This document shows positions 48,310 through 59,320 of a DNA stretch of 64,000 bases, in pieces. Origin of the DNA: Cytospora piceicola (taxonomy: Eukaryota; Ascomycota; Sordariomycetes; Diaporthales; Cytosporaceae); assembly GCA_023375675.1 (NCBI GenBank), contig JALQBC010000047.1, forward strand, positions 186,001 to 250,000, in the 5' to 3' direction. The notes under the pieces are model-generated. The model was not told the DNA's origin. It did no database searches and was given only the letters and a program-made list of their open reading frames with translations. Position numbers and translations under genes: made by a program. Position 1 is the stretch's first letter, and each line of letters begins with the position of its first letter.

Positions 48310-49732
48310 ATGGCACCTTCATACGACAGTGACGACTCGCTCGAGTTCGACGACGAAAAGGAGTTCACAGAGACCGATGTTCTCCTCGGCTACGCCTCAA
48401 AAGATCCCGTTTACGATGACACGATAAGCCGATTGGGCGGCCGACCAGTACGTTCTGTTTCCTCGTCCCTCCTCTTGCATTGGCAAGTCAATACTATTCA
48501 GCGACGTCTCACTCGAGAGGAGACAAACAGTCACTAACACACCCACCTCACAGGACTGGCTCGACCCCTCCAACCCGCCCTCCTCGGCCTTCGCCCGCTG
48601 CAAGGTCTGCAACGACCTCCTGGTCCTCCTCCTCCAGCTCAACGGCGAGCTCCCCACGCGGTTCCCGGGCCACGACAGGCGGGTATACGTCTTCTCGTGC
48701 CGGCGCAGGGCGTGCCGGCGCAGGGAGGGCAGCACGCGCGCCCTGAGGGCCGTGCGGGTGTCGCCCGAGGCGGCGGCCCGGGCCAGGGCGCGGCAGGAGA
48801 AGGAGCAGAGGGACAGGGAGGAGCTGGAGAGGGCCGAGGCGGAGCGCAGGGGGAAGCAGGCCGGCCTGGGCGAGGCGCTGTTCGGCGTCCAGGGGAAGGG
48901 CCTCGTGGGCGGGGCCGGCGCCGCGCCGGTGAACCCCTTCTCCGCCGGGGCCGGGGGCGGCGGGAGCGCGAACCCGTTTGCTAGGCCCGGTGCTGCTGCG
49001 GCGAACCCCTTCAGCGCGGCGGGGCCGGGCAAGGCGCAGGAGAAGGCGCCCGAGCCGGAGGCCGAGTCGATACCAACCAAGTACTCCACCAAGGACCTCC
49101 CCAAGTCCTTCGCCGAGACCCTCTCCCTGAACAACCCACAACAAGCCTCAGGGCCCCCACCACCCCCGGAGCCCTGGCCGCCGGAGGCCGAGCAGCCGAA
49201 GCCCTACCCCGTGAGCTACCTCGCCGAGGCAGACTACGAGACCCTCGACCCCACGCCCGCCATGAACGACATGCCCGCCCCGGTCATCGAGGCAGACGAC
49301 GGGACGGCAGCAGGTGGCGGCAGCGGCGGCGGCGAGGACAAGAACGTCTTCGAGTCGACCATCGACTCGACGTTCCAGAAGTTCGCGGACCGGCTGGCGC
49401 AGAACCCGGACCAGTGCATCCGGTACGAGTTCGCGGGGCAGCCGCTGCTGTACAGCAAGACGGACGCGGTGGGCAAGAGGCTGCACGACGGCGTGCGGCT
49501 GCCGGCGTGCGGGGGCTGCGGGGGCGAGAGGGTGTTCGAGGTGCAGCTCGTGCCCGGGGCGATCGCGGAGCTGGAGGCCGAGGAGGAGGGGCTGGAGGGC
49601 ATGGACTGGGGCACCGTCGTGGTGGGCGTCTGCGCCTCGGACTGCGTGCCGAGGGGGACGGCCGAGGGCGAGGCCGGGTACCTGGAGGAGTGGGTTGGTG
49701 TCCAGTGGGAGGAGCTGACGCAGAGGAGGTAG
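48310..49732 (+). CDS. TSR4: TSR4 / PDCD2-like 40S ribosome assembly chaperone
   Basis: Homologue of yeast Tsr4 and animal PDCD2/PDCD2L, cytoplasmic chaperones that hold ribosomal protein uS5 (Rps2) for small-subunit assembly. Exon 1 48310-48447 and exon 2 48554-49732 (106-nt intron, GTACGT donor) give 438 residues. After an acidic start containing ETDVLLGYA, the N-terminal zinc-binding part shows CKVC and later FSCRRRACRRR. A charged helix rich in Arg/Glu and a Gly/Ala/Pro linker follow, with three NPF motifs at about residues 170-200. The PDCD2 C-terminal domain covers FQKFADRLAQNPDQCIRYEF, then LPACGGCGG, FEVQLVPG and WGTVVVGVC. The gene is probably essential and starts just beyond the retroelement. 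Confidence 0.92.
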
Positions 49733-50562
49733 AGGGGTGTTATTTGTGTGTTGATGGGGTAGCGTGGTCTATAGTTGTTTGTATTCTCTGCATGAGTGCC
49801 CAGGGGGGGCGGAATCAACGAGCAGTAGCTCTCGAAGTGAATTGACTCATTTTATAAGGCTGAAACTCCATGAAGTGACATTCTGGCTGCTGTTGTCCTT
49901 GCAAGGTCCTTCCGCTACGTGTCCACGTATGGAAACCCTCCTTCAATGAATTACCCTGATTGCTGGCTCCCAAGTCTTGATATTCAAGTCTCCGGTTGGC
50001 TACAGACAAATGTAATCCAGCTTTCCACACTTGTTTCTTGTAACAGCCACCCGATCATGTTGTAGAGGTTTGAGCTCTTTTGTGGTGAAACAAACTGGAG
50101 GAGTAACTGGCTGGTAGTGCCAGGAACTGCTTCGCCCGTTGAAATACCACTCACCACCTACTTGTAAAAGGTCTCACACTTCGTCCTCGAAGTATGCCGC
50201 AAATCTCCCAGTGGTCAGCCTTATCAGCCCCCGATCGATGAATCCCGCGGTCCAGTATTTCCAGGCCCGAGGAGCAGATAAACACGTGAGATGGAGAATT
50301 AGAGATACCATGGAAGATACCGGGATATCATAGACTTTTATTCTTTTCAGCTTGGCAAACGCCCGGCTACCAAGTCATCGATTAGGCCATACACGGCCCT
50401 GAGGTAATCCCACCGTCCGAAACGCCAGCGTGCCAAATGCAACCATGCCACAGTCCGAAATCCCGAAGTCGTTCGTTCATTGACTGCCCCTTTTCTCCGC
50501 CCGCTCAGGCTCCTGCTCCCTTCCTCTTCCCCGTCCCCTTGGTTTCCGTCGATCCCAATCGT
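49733..50562. other. Intergenic, convergent 3' regions
   Basis: Between TSR4 (+) and the eIF3k gene (-). No gene or repeat recognised. Confidence 0.6.
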
Positions 50563-51521
50563 TTATGCCGTCTCCTCCCATGACCTGCGGATCACCCGCG
50601 CGAACATCTCAACGTTGACGTCCTCGCGTATCTCGGCCTTCTTGGCCTCGTTCTCGGCGTTCCTGGGCACGAGGACCTTGTCGCCCTCGACCTTCCACCC
50701 GCACGTCTCGGTGACGTACTTCTCGGCGGCCTCGCCGCCCTCCAGGCCCAGCCAGCCGGCCAGAACGTCGAGCTGGACCTCCCTAAAGGCCTCGCTGATG
50801 ATCTGTGCGATGCGCAGGCGGATGGTCTCCTCGAAGCCCCCGATGTCGGTGGTCAGGTCGGCGTACAGGTCGTCCGAGTCCAGGGTGGCCCAGAAGCGGC
50901 TGAAGGATGCGCCCTCGAGGTGTGCGTTGAGGGCGCGCAGCTTCGTTACTGCCTCGGAGAGCTCGGAGCCGGCGGCCATGGAGGAGGGGGCGAGGAGGTG
51001 CAGGGCGAGGTTGAATTGTGGGGAGGGGAAGGCGGCCATGGCCTTGACGAGTATGTTGGTGATGACCTCATCCTTGATCCGGTCGGGGTTGAGTTGGTAC
51101 CTATCGTGAGGGGACATTGACATTGGTTAGTATGACGGTCAATTGCCATGATATATGTATGTAATAGAAGGCAGAGGTGGGATGTGGCATGAGTATCAGA
51201 TAGAGCTAATAGTTCCACTTCATGCGACAACGGTTGATTAGACCGCGACGCAGTCAGGTAATAGGAAACGTGGTTGAATTTGAATCGTCATATAAGACCA
51301 CATCGATGGGATCTCCAGTGGAGGAGGGAAGAGTGTGGGAGGAGGGCGACGTACAGCTTCAACAGCACCCTGTTCGCGTTGCCGTCGGTAAATTGCTGCT
51401 CGCATTGTTGCTGGAGGTATCCCTCGAGGGCACCTACGGCCTCGGGGTTGTATCGCTCGAGGCCATTAATGATCTGGGAGATCTCCTGGGGCCTCTCTTG
51501 GGGGTCTTCGACGGTGTTCAT
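50563..51521 (-). CDS. Eukaryotic translation initiation factor 3 subunit K
   Basis: Non-core subunit of eIF3, which pairs with eIF3l; present in filamentous fungi and animals but absent from budding yeast. Exon 1 51355-51521 and exon 2 50563-51100 (254-nt intron, GTACGT donor, GATAG acceptor) give 234 residues, the usual size. The N-terminus reads RPQEISQIINGLERYNPEAV, then ALEGYLQQQCEQ and LLKLYQLNP across the splice junction. The C-terminal PCI/winged-helix part has IRLRIAQIISEAFREVQLDV and ends with the charged MFARVIRRSWEE. The start is the ATG just before NTVEDP; the upstream extension of the frame reads like leader. Cytosolic. Confidence 0.93.
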
Positions 51522-52388
51522 GGTGGGCAACAGTTTGGGTATGTGTGTGCGTGAGTGGCGGGAGAGGAGGGGGAAGTCTGCCGGAGACGGGAACGTATGT
51601 ACACGTATTAATCGGAAGGAGGAGGTTGTCGATGGATGGTCGATGGTCTTTGATGTGCCCCACCAAAGCAAGTGAAAGAACTTGCTTGACTGATCCCGGG
51701 GTCACTTTTGCTGTGTGAGACGCTAAATCTGAAAGAAGTTTGGCGTACGGAGCACGGAAGAAATTTGCTGCCGTGGGACATTAAGTACCATGTACCAACC
51801 TAAGTACCTAGGTACCTAGGATACGGAGGTACTTCAGTAGAAGAGCACGGATGAGGTAAGCAGGGTGACATCACCAGTGTATTGGTTGAAGCTTTTGGGA
51901 CAATCTGCTTCAATAGGTATAGCAATGCAATGCAGAGCTGTTCAAGTTCTGGTGTCTCTCAAAGTATTCGCTGTATGAAAACAAAGGGCACACAAAGCTT
52001 CATTCTCCCATTCTCAAGAAAGCTTAATCGAACCATGTACAAGGCGGAGAATTGCCACCAGAAGCCCGCACGTAGTTGACCGTTAGGCCTTACGATTCGA
52101 GACGAGACGACTCAAAAAGGAACTCCTCACTAAAGTACAGTAGACTGACTATTTCAGTACTTACCTCATACCCAACACGATATAAGTCACGGACAGGATC
52201 TTATTATATCACCGGACCACACATCTACGATACGTCACTTTCAAACAAATTCCCTGAAGAGGTCGCTGGTGACGAGCAACGAAATCAAATGTGTATCTCT
52301 ATGATGAAGTGAACCAGACCTCAGTGACGAGGTGGCAGTCCAGCACCCCGAGATTACGTATACCAACCACGGAGAACAAACATCCACC
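51522..52388. promoter_or_regulatory. Divergent promoter region eIF3k / DNA ligase I
   Basis: About 870 bp. It contains an exact TACCTAGGTA at 51805-51814, immediately followed by a second CCTAGG, in a patch rich in GTACC and TACCT. No ACGCGT (MluI cell-cycle box, used for yeast CDC9) was seen by eye. Confidence 0.4.
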
Positions 52389-55091
52389 ATGGCCAGTCCG
52401 GCAAAGAAGCGGAAGCTGAATGGCGATGTGAAGCAGCCGTCAAAGGGACTTGAATACTTCTTCTCGAAACAGAAGCAGAACTCGGCCTCTCCAGCCCCCG
52501 AGAAGCCGGAAGACCCGGTCAAGACTCCGGCGGGGGAGGAACTTACTGATGAGCAGTTGGCAAGGAAGCTCCAGGCCGAATGGGACCAGGAGGAGGCACA
52601 GGCCAGGCAGGCTAATGGAGCTGGAGGTGACGCAGAAGATGCACCGGCGTCAGTAGAGGAGATGGGAGACATGGTCCCGGCAGCAGGAGCAGATGATCTG
52701 CCCGAGGTTCCAAAGAGTCCTGATGCTGCACCACCGTCGGCCTTCGGGCAAATGGGAAAGAACACATTGTCTCTCCAGTCGATGGCTGGCGCTGAAGATT
52801 CTGCTTCAGCATCGATCCCTCTGGATGAGAGCCCCTTGACGTTTGAGCCCGCCAAGTACATCCCGGATCTACAAAAGGCGTGGGCCCCAGAAGGTGGCAA
52901 CGCCTCGTATGCTCTCTTGACAAGATGTTTCGTGATTGTAGGCGGGACAACGAAACGGATCAAGACAGTCGATACGCTCGTCAACTGCGTCCGCCTTCTC
53001 ATCGAAGCTGATCCTTCGAGTCTCCTCCCTGCTGTGTGGCTTGCCACAAACTCCATCTCGCCACCATATATCTCCCTGGAACTCGGTCTCGGCGGCTCCG
53101 CGATCTCAAAGGCGCTGAAGCAAACCTGTGGCCTAGATAACCGAGCGCTGAAGACCTTGAACGACAAGTACGGCGACCCGGGAGACGTTGCGTTCGAGGC
53201 CAAGAAGAAGCAGAGCTTTACACTGCGCAGGCCGAAACCGCTGACTATCAAGGCTGTCTATCAGTCTCTAGTCAAGATCGCAAACAGCTCGGGCCAGGGA
53301 AGTGTCGAGCAGAAACAAAGGCTCGTCGACCGCCTGCTGCAGGATGCGAGGGGCGGCGAGGAGAGCAGGTACATCGTGCGGACGCTGTGCCAGCACCTAC
53401 GGATTGGCGCGGTCAAAACGACCATGCTCATCGCGTTGTCGCGGGCATTCATCATGTCCCGGCCCTCGGGCGCGGACTTCCCCACCAGGAGCCAGAAGGA
53501 GCTGGCGTCGATGAGGAAGGAGGAGCTGACAGAGACCTACACCCGGGCGGAGGAGATCGTCAAGGCCTGCTTCGCCAGGCGCCCCAACTACAACGACCTC
53601 GTGCCCGTCATGCTCGAGGTCGGCGTGTGCGAGGAGCTGCTCGCGCGCTGCGGCCTCACCCTGCACGTCCCGCTGCGGCCCATGCTGGGCAGCATCACGC
53701 GGGACCTGGCCGAGATGCTCACCAAGCTCGACGGGCGAGGGTTCGCCTGCGAGTTCAAGTACGACGGCCAGCGGGCGCAGATCCACTGCGACGACGCCGG
53801 CAGGGTGACCATCTTCTCGCGGCACCTCGAGCTCATGACCGACAAGTACCCCGACCTCGTCGCGCTCATGCCGAGGATCCGCGGCGAGGGCGTCGGCAGC
53901 TTCGTCATGGAGGGGGAGGTCGTGGCCGTCGACCAGCAGACCGGGGAGCTCAAGACCTTCCAGACGCTGTCCAACAGGGCCAGGAAGGACGTGCAGATCG
54001 GCAGCGTCACGATCGACGTGTGCATGTTCGCCTTTGACCTGATGTATCTCAACGGGCAGCCGTTGCTGGACCGGCCTTTTCGCGAACGACGGGAGCTGCT
54101 TCGGTCGCTCTTCATCGAGGTGCCGCGCCGCTTCACCTGGGTCACGAGCATCGATGCTACGTCGCAAGACCAGGAGACTGTATCGGACTTCTTCAAGCAG
54201 GCGACGGACATCAAATGCGAGGGTATCATGGTGAAGATCCTGGACAACCTCCCAGACCTCGCCTACACAGACGGCACCGAGCCCGCGGTAGCCGGCGAAG
54301 ACGCTGCCCCCGAGAAGCCCAAACCAACCAGTAAGGGAAAGAAGTCAAAGAAACCAGCCAAGAGCGCCACCACAGCCGGCGAGCAGCAGCGAGACGGTGC
54401 CGGAGGCGGCGTGGCCGAGGAGCCGAGAAGGAAGACGCGCCGGAAGGCCCTCCTCGCGACGTACGAGCCCGACAAGCGGCTCGACTCGTGGCTCAAGGTC
54501 AAGAAGGACTACGGGGCGACCTCGGACACGCTGGACCTGGTGCCCGTGGCGGGCTGGCACGGGTCCGGGCGCAAGAACAGGTGGTGGTCGCCGATCCTGA
54601 TGGCGTGCTGCAACGACGAGACGGGCTCGCTCGAGGCCGTGACCAAGTGCATGTCGGGCTTCACGGACGCCTTCTACAAGGCGAACAGGGAGGTCTACGA
54701 CGACGGCAGCGGAGGCGGGGGCGAGGAGGACGAGGAGGGCGGCGGCGGGGGCGGGGACCGCAGGAACACGCATTCGCTGCAGCCTGGGTTTGTCGAGTAC
54801 TCCGGCCCGCAGCCGGACGTGTGGTTCGAGCCGCACGAGGTCTGGGAGATGGCGTTTGCGGATATCACGCTTAGTCCGGTGTACACGGCTGCTATCGGTC
54901 TGGTGTCTGAGGATCGGGGGTTGAGCCTGAGGTTCCCGCGGTTCTTGAGGAAGAGGGATGATAAGGGGCTCGAGGAGGCTAGTACGAGCGAGTTCCTGGC
55001 TGGGTTGTACAGGAAGCAGGAGGTCAAAGCTCCAGCACCCAAAGCGGGAGGCGATCTGGACGCGGACTTGGAGATGGACGAGGTTGGATAG
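52389..55091 (+). CDS. CDC9: ATP-dependent DNA ligase I
   Basis: Replicative ligase that seals Okazaki fragments and repair nicks, nuclear and probably mitochondrial in fungi. Single exon, 900 residues. An NLS-like KKRK lies at 6-9, and residues 18-25 (SKGLEYFF; SKG from 18) form a PCNA-binding PIP-like box lacking the usual Gln. The DNA-binding domain includes YIVRTLCQHLRIG. Motif I is EFKYDGQRAQIH with catalytic Lys457. FVMEGEVVAVD is motif III, FAFDLMYLNG motif IIIa, CEGIMVKIL motif IV, and DSWLKVKKDY motif V. Two low-complexity insertions are notable: a Lys/Ala/Pro/Gly-rich block of about 65 residues between motifs IV and V, and a Gly/Glu block after EVYDDGS. The ATG in CACCATGG context at 52389 was chosen because the frame above it starts with GTG. 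It ends 105 bp from the convergent epimerase gene. Confidence 0.96.
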   Translation: MASPAKKRKLNGDVKQPSKGLEYFFSKQKQNSASPAPEKPEDPVKTPAGEELTDEQLARKLQAEWDQEEAQARQANGAGGDAEDAPASVEEMGDMVPAAGADDLPEVPKSPDAAPPSAFGQMGKNTLSLQSMAGAEDSASASIPLDESPLTFEPAKYIPDLQKAWAPEGGNASYALLTRCFVIVGGTTKRIKTVDTLVNCVRLLIEADPSSLLPAVWLATNSISPPYISLELGLGGSAISKALKQTCGLDNRALKTLNDKYGDPGDVAFEAKKKQSFTLRRPKPLTIKAVYQSLVKIANSSGQGSVEQKQRLVDRLLQDARGGEESRYIVRTLCQHLRIGAVKTTMLIALSRAFIMSRPSGADFPTRSQKELASMRKEELTETYTRAEEIVKACFARRPNYNDLVPVMLEVGVCEELLARCGLTLHVPLRPMLGSITRDLAEMLTKLDGRGFACEFKYDGQRAQIHCDDAGRVTIFSRHLELMTDKYPDLVALMPRIRGEGVGSFVMEGEVVAVDQQTGELKTFQTLSNRARKDVQIGSVTIDVCMFAFDLMYLNGQPLLDRPFRERRELLRSLFIEVPRRFTWVTSIDATSQDQETVSDFFKQATDIKCEGIMVKILDNLPDLAYTDGTEPAVAGEDAAPEKPKPTSKGKKSKKPAKSATTAGEQQRDGAGGGVAEEPRRKTRRKALLATYEPDKRLDSWLKVKKDYGATSDTLDLVPVAGWHGSGRKNRWWSPILMACCNDETGSLEAVTKCMSGFTDAFYKANREVYDDGSGGGGEEDEEGGGGGGDRRNTHSLQPGFVEYSGPQPDVWFEPHEVWEMAFADITLSPVYTAAIGLVSEDRGLSLRFPRFLRKRDDKGLEEASTSEFLAGLYRKQEVKAPAPKAGGDLDADLEMDEVG

Positions 55092-55196
55092 GATTCTGCT
55101 TAGAATACTGGGGTTATGTAGATGTAGAGCTACAAGCTATTAATGTAAAGACCCAGGTATTCCAGAGACATGTCTGCCGGACCCCATATCGGTTGT

Positions 55197-56330
55197 CTAG
55201 TCCTTCCACGCCTTGTACACGATGCGACAACCGTACGTCTCCCCCTTCTTCAACAGTGTCATGTTCTTCCACTCCGGTACGTTCAAGGCATTCACATAAC
55301 GACTGGGCTCCACACAAAAGCCACTCCTCGACCCCCTCGCCGGGTACCCGCCCACGGCCGGCACGTCGACGTACTTGCCGGTGTAGAACTGGAACGCGGG
55401 CTCGGTGCTGTAGACCTCGAGGTGGATCTTGGACTCGGGGTGGTACGCCGCGACCAGCCGCGTGAGGGGCGAGGAGCGCGTGTCTACGGTGACGGAGGAG
55501 GGGTCCTCGTTGACGATGAAGCAGTCGTCGACGTCGGGGTCGGTGGCGCCCAGGGTGAAGGGCTTCTTTGCCTCGAACTTGTTGTACGCGGCGGGCTTGG
55601 TCGTGGTGGGGATGCCGGTGTCGTCGAGGGGGAGGTAGGAGTTTGTTGTCAGCTCGACTTGGGTGCCTTCGATGGAGGGCTTGCCGGATAGGTTGAAGTA
55701 GCTGTGTGATGAAGAGCGAGTGTTAGTTCCTGAGGATCGGGGATACCACAAACATCCATCATGCTGTGTTATCTGCTGGGTGATTTCCCGGGGCGCAACT
55801 TACGAGTGGTTCGTCATGTTGATGACAGTCTCATCCGCGCCATCAACAAGCTCAGCCTGGTACTCCATGCCCAGCACCGTAGCGCCCCTCTCGTCCTTGC
55901 CCGCGGTGTACACGACCGAAGCCTCCACCGTGCCGGGGAACCCCTCGTCCCCGTCCGGAGACCTGAGGCTGAACCTGACGCTCTCCCCGCCCTCCTCGAG
56001 CCTCCCGAAGCCGGGGGCGGCCTCCTCCTTGACGCCGACGGGCGTGGGCCCGGCCCAGACCCTCTTGCCCCAGCCCTTGGGCCCGCCGTGCAGGTTGTTG
56101 GGCCCGTTGTTGGCGGCGAGCTTGTAGGACTGGCCGCCGTTGAGGGAGCCGATGGTGGCGCCGGCGATGCGGTTCGCGACGCGGCCGATGGTGGCGCCGA
56201 AGTGGGGCTTGTTGTGCGACTCGTAGAGCTCCTGGGAGGGGAAGCCCTGGACTATGTTGGTGCCGTCTACGTGGAGGGCCTGGAGGACGGCGCCCAGGGG
56301 GAGGAAGGAGATCTCGGCGTGGGTGGACAT
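55197..56330 (-). CDS. Aldose 1-epimerase (galactose mutarotase)
   Basis: Interconverts alpha and beta anomers of aldohexoses, feeding the Leloir pathway; cytosolic, as no signal peptide is seen. Exon 1 55804-56330 and exon 2 55197-55701 (102-nt intron, GTAAGT donor) give 343 residues, normal for the family. The sugar-binding and catalytic residues are visible: GRVANRIAGA, NNLHGG (His81), NHSYFNL spanning the junction (catalytic His175), DDCFIV and FCVEPSRYVNA (general base Glu307). No galactose-pathway partner lies nearby. Confidence 0.94.
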
Positions 56331-58749
56331 GGCTGCAGTAGTTGTAGCTGAGTTGGTGTGTTGTTGTTGCTCAAGTTCTGGAGCTGTTCTGGTATTCGAG
56401 ATACTGGTAGAGTAGGTTGACGTTTATGAGGAGAAGGAAGCAGAGTAGAGGAGGAGAGAGTGGGAAGGGAGGGGAGGAAAGATGGGGGAAGGCCGGGTGG
56501 TTTGTTATGTACTGTATTATGTACGAGCTATTATATCAAGGCACTGGTTGTCGTAACAGACAACTCATCGTGATTGGAGCGCAAGAAGGGAAAGAGAGTG
56601 GGAAATTCGTATGCCATTGTAACGGGTGCCCGAACTCAGGGTATTGCCTGCTTGTCGGTCTGCCTGTTTGCCTGTCTGCCTGTCTGTCTGTCTGTCTGTC
56701 TACCTACCTACTTGGTAGGTATACTCCGTCAGGTATACCAAGCACTGTTAGACAGGCCTGCTGTGCTCGCTTCCGGACTTGGTTCGTGGTGCATGTGGTG
56801 CATGTGCATGTTCGATGGTGGAGCTTGCAACGTGGAGTGACGATGCTTTGCGCGGGGTAAATACGGGCGTTAATTGCTATGATTATTTCTTATTATTCTT
56901 TCTATTATTATGGGTCCGGGGGAGTTTGAGGGGTCAACCAACATCCCTGCACGCCCCAGCTTGTTTATCCCTGCAGTCAATTACAGGCCTTCAATGTTCC
57001 GAGGTATTTCCTTACGTAACCTTAATACGCCTCCAAGGTTGATACTCTGTACACTGTAAATATCATCAGCCAACACACGGGCATCTACAACAACTGGACT
57101 CAAAATCCCTAGCGAAATACCAACTAGTTTACTAAATATATCCGTCGATCTGTCGTGCTTCTTCTTCTGCAGTTATTTCGAAGCCCGGCCTGACCCTGAT
57201 CACAACGATACAGCCTCGAGCATGGCCATGTTCTATGAGCAAATGCTCATCGACCGAGGCTCGTACACATGAGTCCCGATGGGAATTACATATATTCCGT
57301 TTGTCAACTCGGTCCAAAGGCCAAACATAGCAGCATAACACGGCGCCATGTTGCTCCATGCGCATTGCACTCTCCCAGTGAGACTTGTGCCGTCTCGTTC
57401 GGAGGCTATTCGCTGCTTATGGAGGATCTATTGTGAAGCCATCCTCGCCTTTCTCTCCTCTGTTGGTCCAATTAGCTGCTCGATGATGATATGGTTTGAC
57501 AAAGCAAGATGGGTTATTGCCCCTGTTCTTCGGCCTCCAAGCTACTCACCAGCACTTGAGCGTGATCACATCCGCATCTCGACCGAACCCGGTAAGGAGA
57601 TGAACGGCCTCACAACCATACCGAAAAGCATTAATGTCTCTGTATATGGGATTTCTGCTTAAAATTTACAAAGGCGGTGGTAATGTGTGGTGGAGGATTC
57701 TCAAGTTCATACTCCTGAAATTGAGCGGTCGGTCAGGATACACACGATGCCACTGTCATCACATCCAGTAGATATCACTCATGTGATTCAGCAACTTCAT
57801 ATCTACGCCCTGGTTAGTGATTGAAACTAGAGTAAACCCGCAAGAGAAGCCGTTCGAGATGGTGTCGAGGCTCCCGAGCACGAGACAGCCTTCCTGACCG
57901 AGACCGCGGCATCTTCACTCCAGCCTTCTGGATCCTTCGTGCCATCAACGTCCTCCGTCCCAGTATAGTTCACGCGAGCCATTATGCCCCTCCTCTCTTT
58001 CGGAAGCCGCACCACCTAGTCGTAAATAAGACTTTGCACATGTCTTCTGCCTACGCCATACAAGTACAAGTATGCCCAAGGAAGCGAGAATTCCGGAAAG
58101 GTTAAGGCCCAAGGCAAGCAACGGGCTCTTTAGATAATCTTGGCATGGGCTGGCAGCCCATTATGCATGGTTGGATTCGAGTAAGTCAGACCAGCTTATC
58201 CCATGCTATAGGTCATCTTGACTCTCACCGGAGATAATATATGTTTGTGGTAGAGTGTTGTGTTGGATCCATAAATAAATCATTTTGTTGCTCAACCCCT
58301 AAATTCCAATACATGACATGACGTTGACGGTCGAAAACGTCCCTCGACCATTTCCCCTGGTTTTCAATACGGTCGGTTTCCCACTCAACATCAGTAACTC
58401 TTATACGACTTCTATCAATGACTTACTGTTGGTCGGATGCGTGTTCCTACTTTATATCTGCACAGTTCTGTTTCTTTGGTGCCCTCTTGGTCTGACGCGA
58501 TATTATCCCGGTAATTCTTACTGACAAACTTGTTGTAGTACATCATCCCCGGCCGGCTCTATCAGTTGTGAATCTCTTTTCTCTTTCTCCATGTTGTGGT
58601 GAATCTCTTCCTCTATGTTGCTGTCGCCCTTCACCACCCCTTATCGCCCTTCATTATTTTCCATATGGGATTGCACAAGCTACATATGTAGGGAGGATTA
58701 GCAGCCTTGACCACCCTCCACTGTAATGAATATGGACCCACATCAGTAC
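56331..58749. other. Intergenic region
   Basis: About 2.4 kb upstream of the epimerase. A CTGT microsatellite lies at about 56660-56705, followed by a TACCTACCTACTTGGTAGGTA inverted repeat. No gene is supported between 57 and 58.7 kb. Confidence 0.5.
56660..56721. repeat. (CTGT)n microsatellite with adjoining inverted repeat
   Basis: CTGT/CTGC tetranucleotides in tandem, perfect in the second half, running into a short TACC/GGTA inverted repeat. Confidence 0.85.
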
Positions 58750-59172
58750 AAAGCTCTAGCCTCGTAAGCCACAGCAAGACTATCCTGGCAGCCAACCAAA
58801 TAGTCTCAGCCGCACGGCCGAGTTACAAAGCTCTATGAAGGTAGGTACAGCAAATAAAGCTCTCGCCTCATACATGTAAGCCATAGCAAGACTATCTTGG
58901 CAGCCAGCCAAACAGTCTCAGCCGCATGGCTTAGGTCAACAGGTAGAAAGCTTTGCGCAGGTAGGCACAACATACAAAGCTCTCGCCTTGTAAGCTATAG
59001 CAACTTAGCAGCTAGGAAAATATTCTCAGCCGCCCAGCTGAGGTGGAAGTCCTGTGCAGGTAGGCACAGCACCAAAGCTCTCGCCTTGCAAGCCACAGCA
59101 ATTTGGCAGCTAGCTAAATGTTCTCAGCCGCGCGGCTGAGGTGGGAAGCCCTGTGCAGGTAGGCACACGACA
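58750..59172. repeat. Four diverged tandem repeats of about 100-120 bp
   Basis: Four head-to-tail units begin with AAAGCTCT at 58750, 58856, 58976 and 59074 (lengths about 106, 120, 98 and 99). Each contains a TAAGCC/CAAGCCACAGCAA-type block, GGCAGC, then CTCAGCCGC, and ends with GTGCAGGTAGGCACA or a variant. The last two units are most alike. In unit 4 the centre is a perfect 18-bp palindrome, CTCAGCCGCGCGGCTGAG (59123-59140), degenerate in the others. The array ends about 150 bp upstream of the first F-box gene. Not a tRNA array by eye. Confidence 0.88.
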
Positions 59173-59320
59173 CTCAAACTTCCAGTACAACGATGTCATT
59201 TTCACTCGGCTTCTCAGGCACCCTTTGACATTCCTTCTTCACCAGAACAACCTTGCATCTTCAAGATTGACGCATCACATCCATCTACCTGTGCCTCCCT
59301 TTCTTCTCATCATCATCATC

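Noticed and set aside
53397..54167. Open frames on both strands overlapping DNA ligase I
   Set aside because: Shadow frames of GC-rich codons. The ligase frame carries all catalytic motifs.
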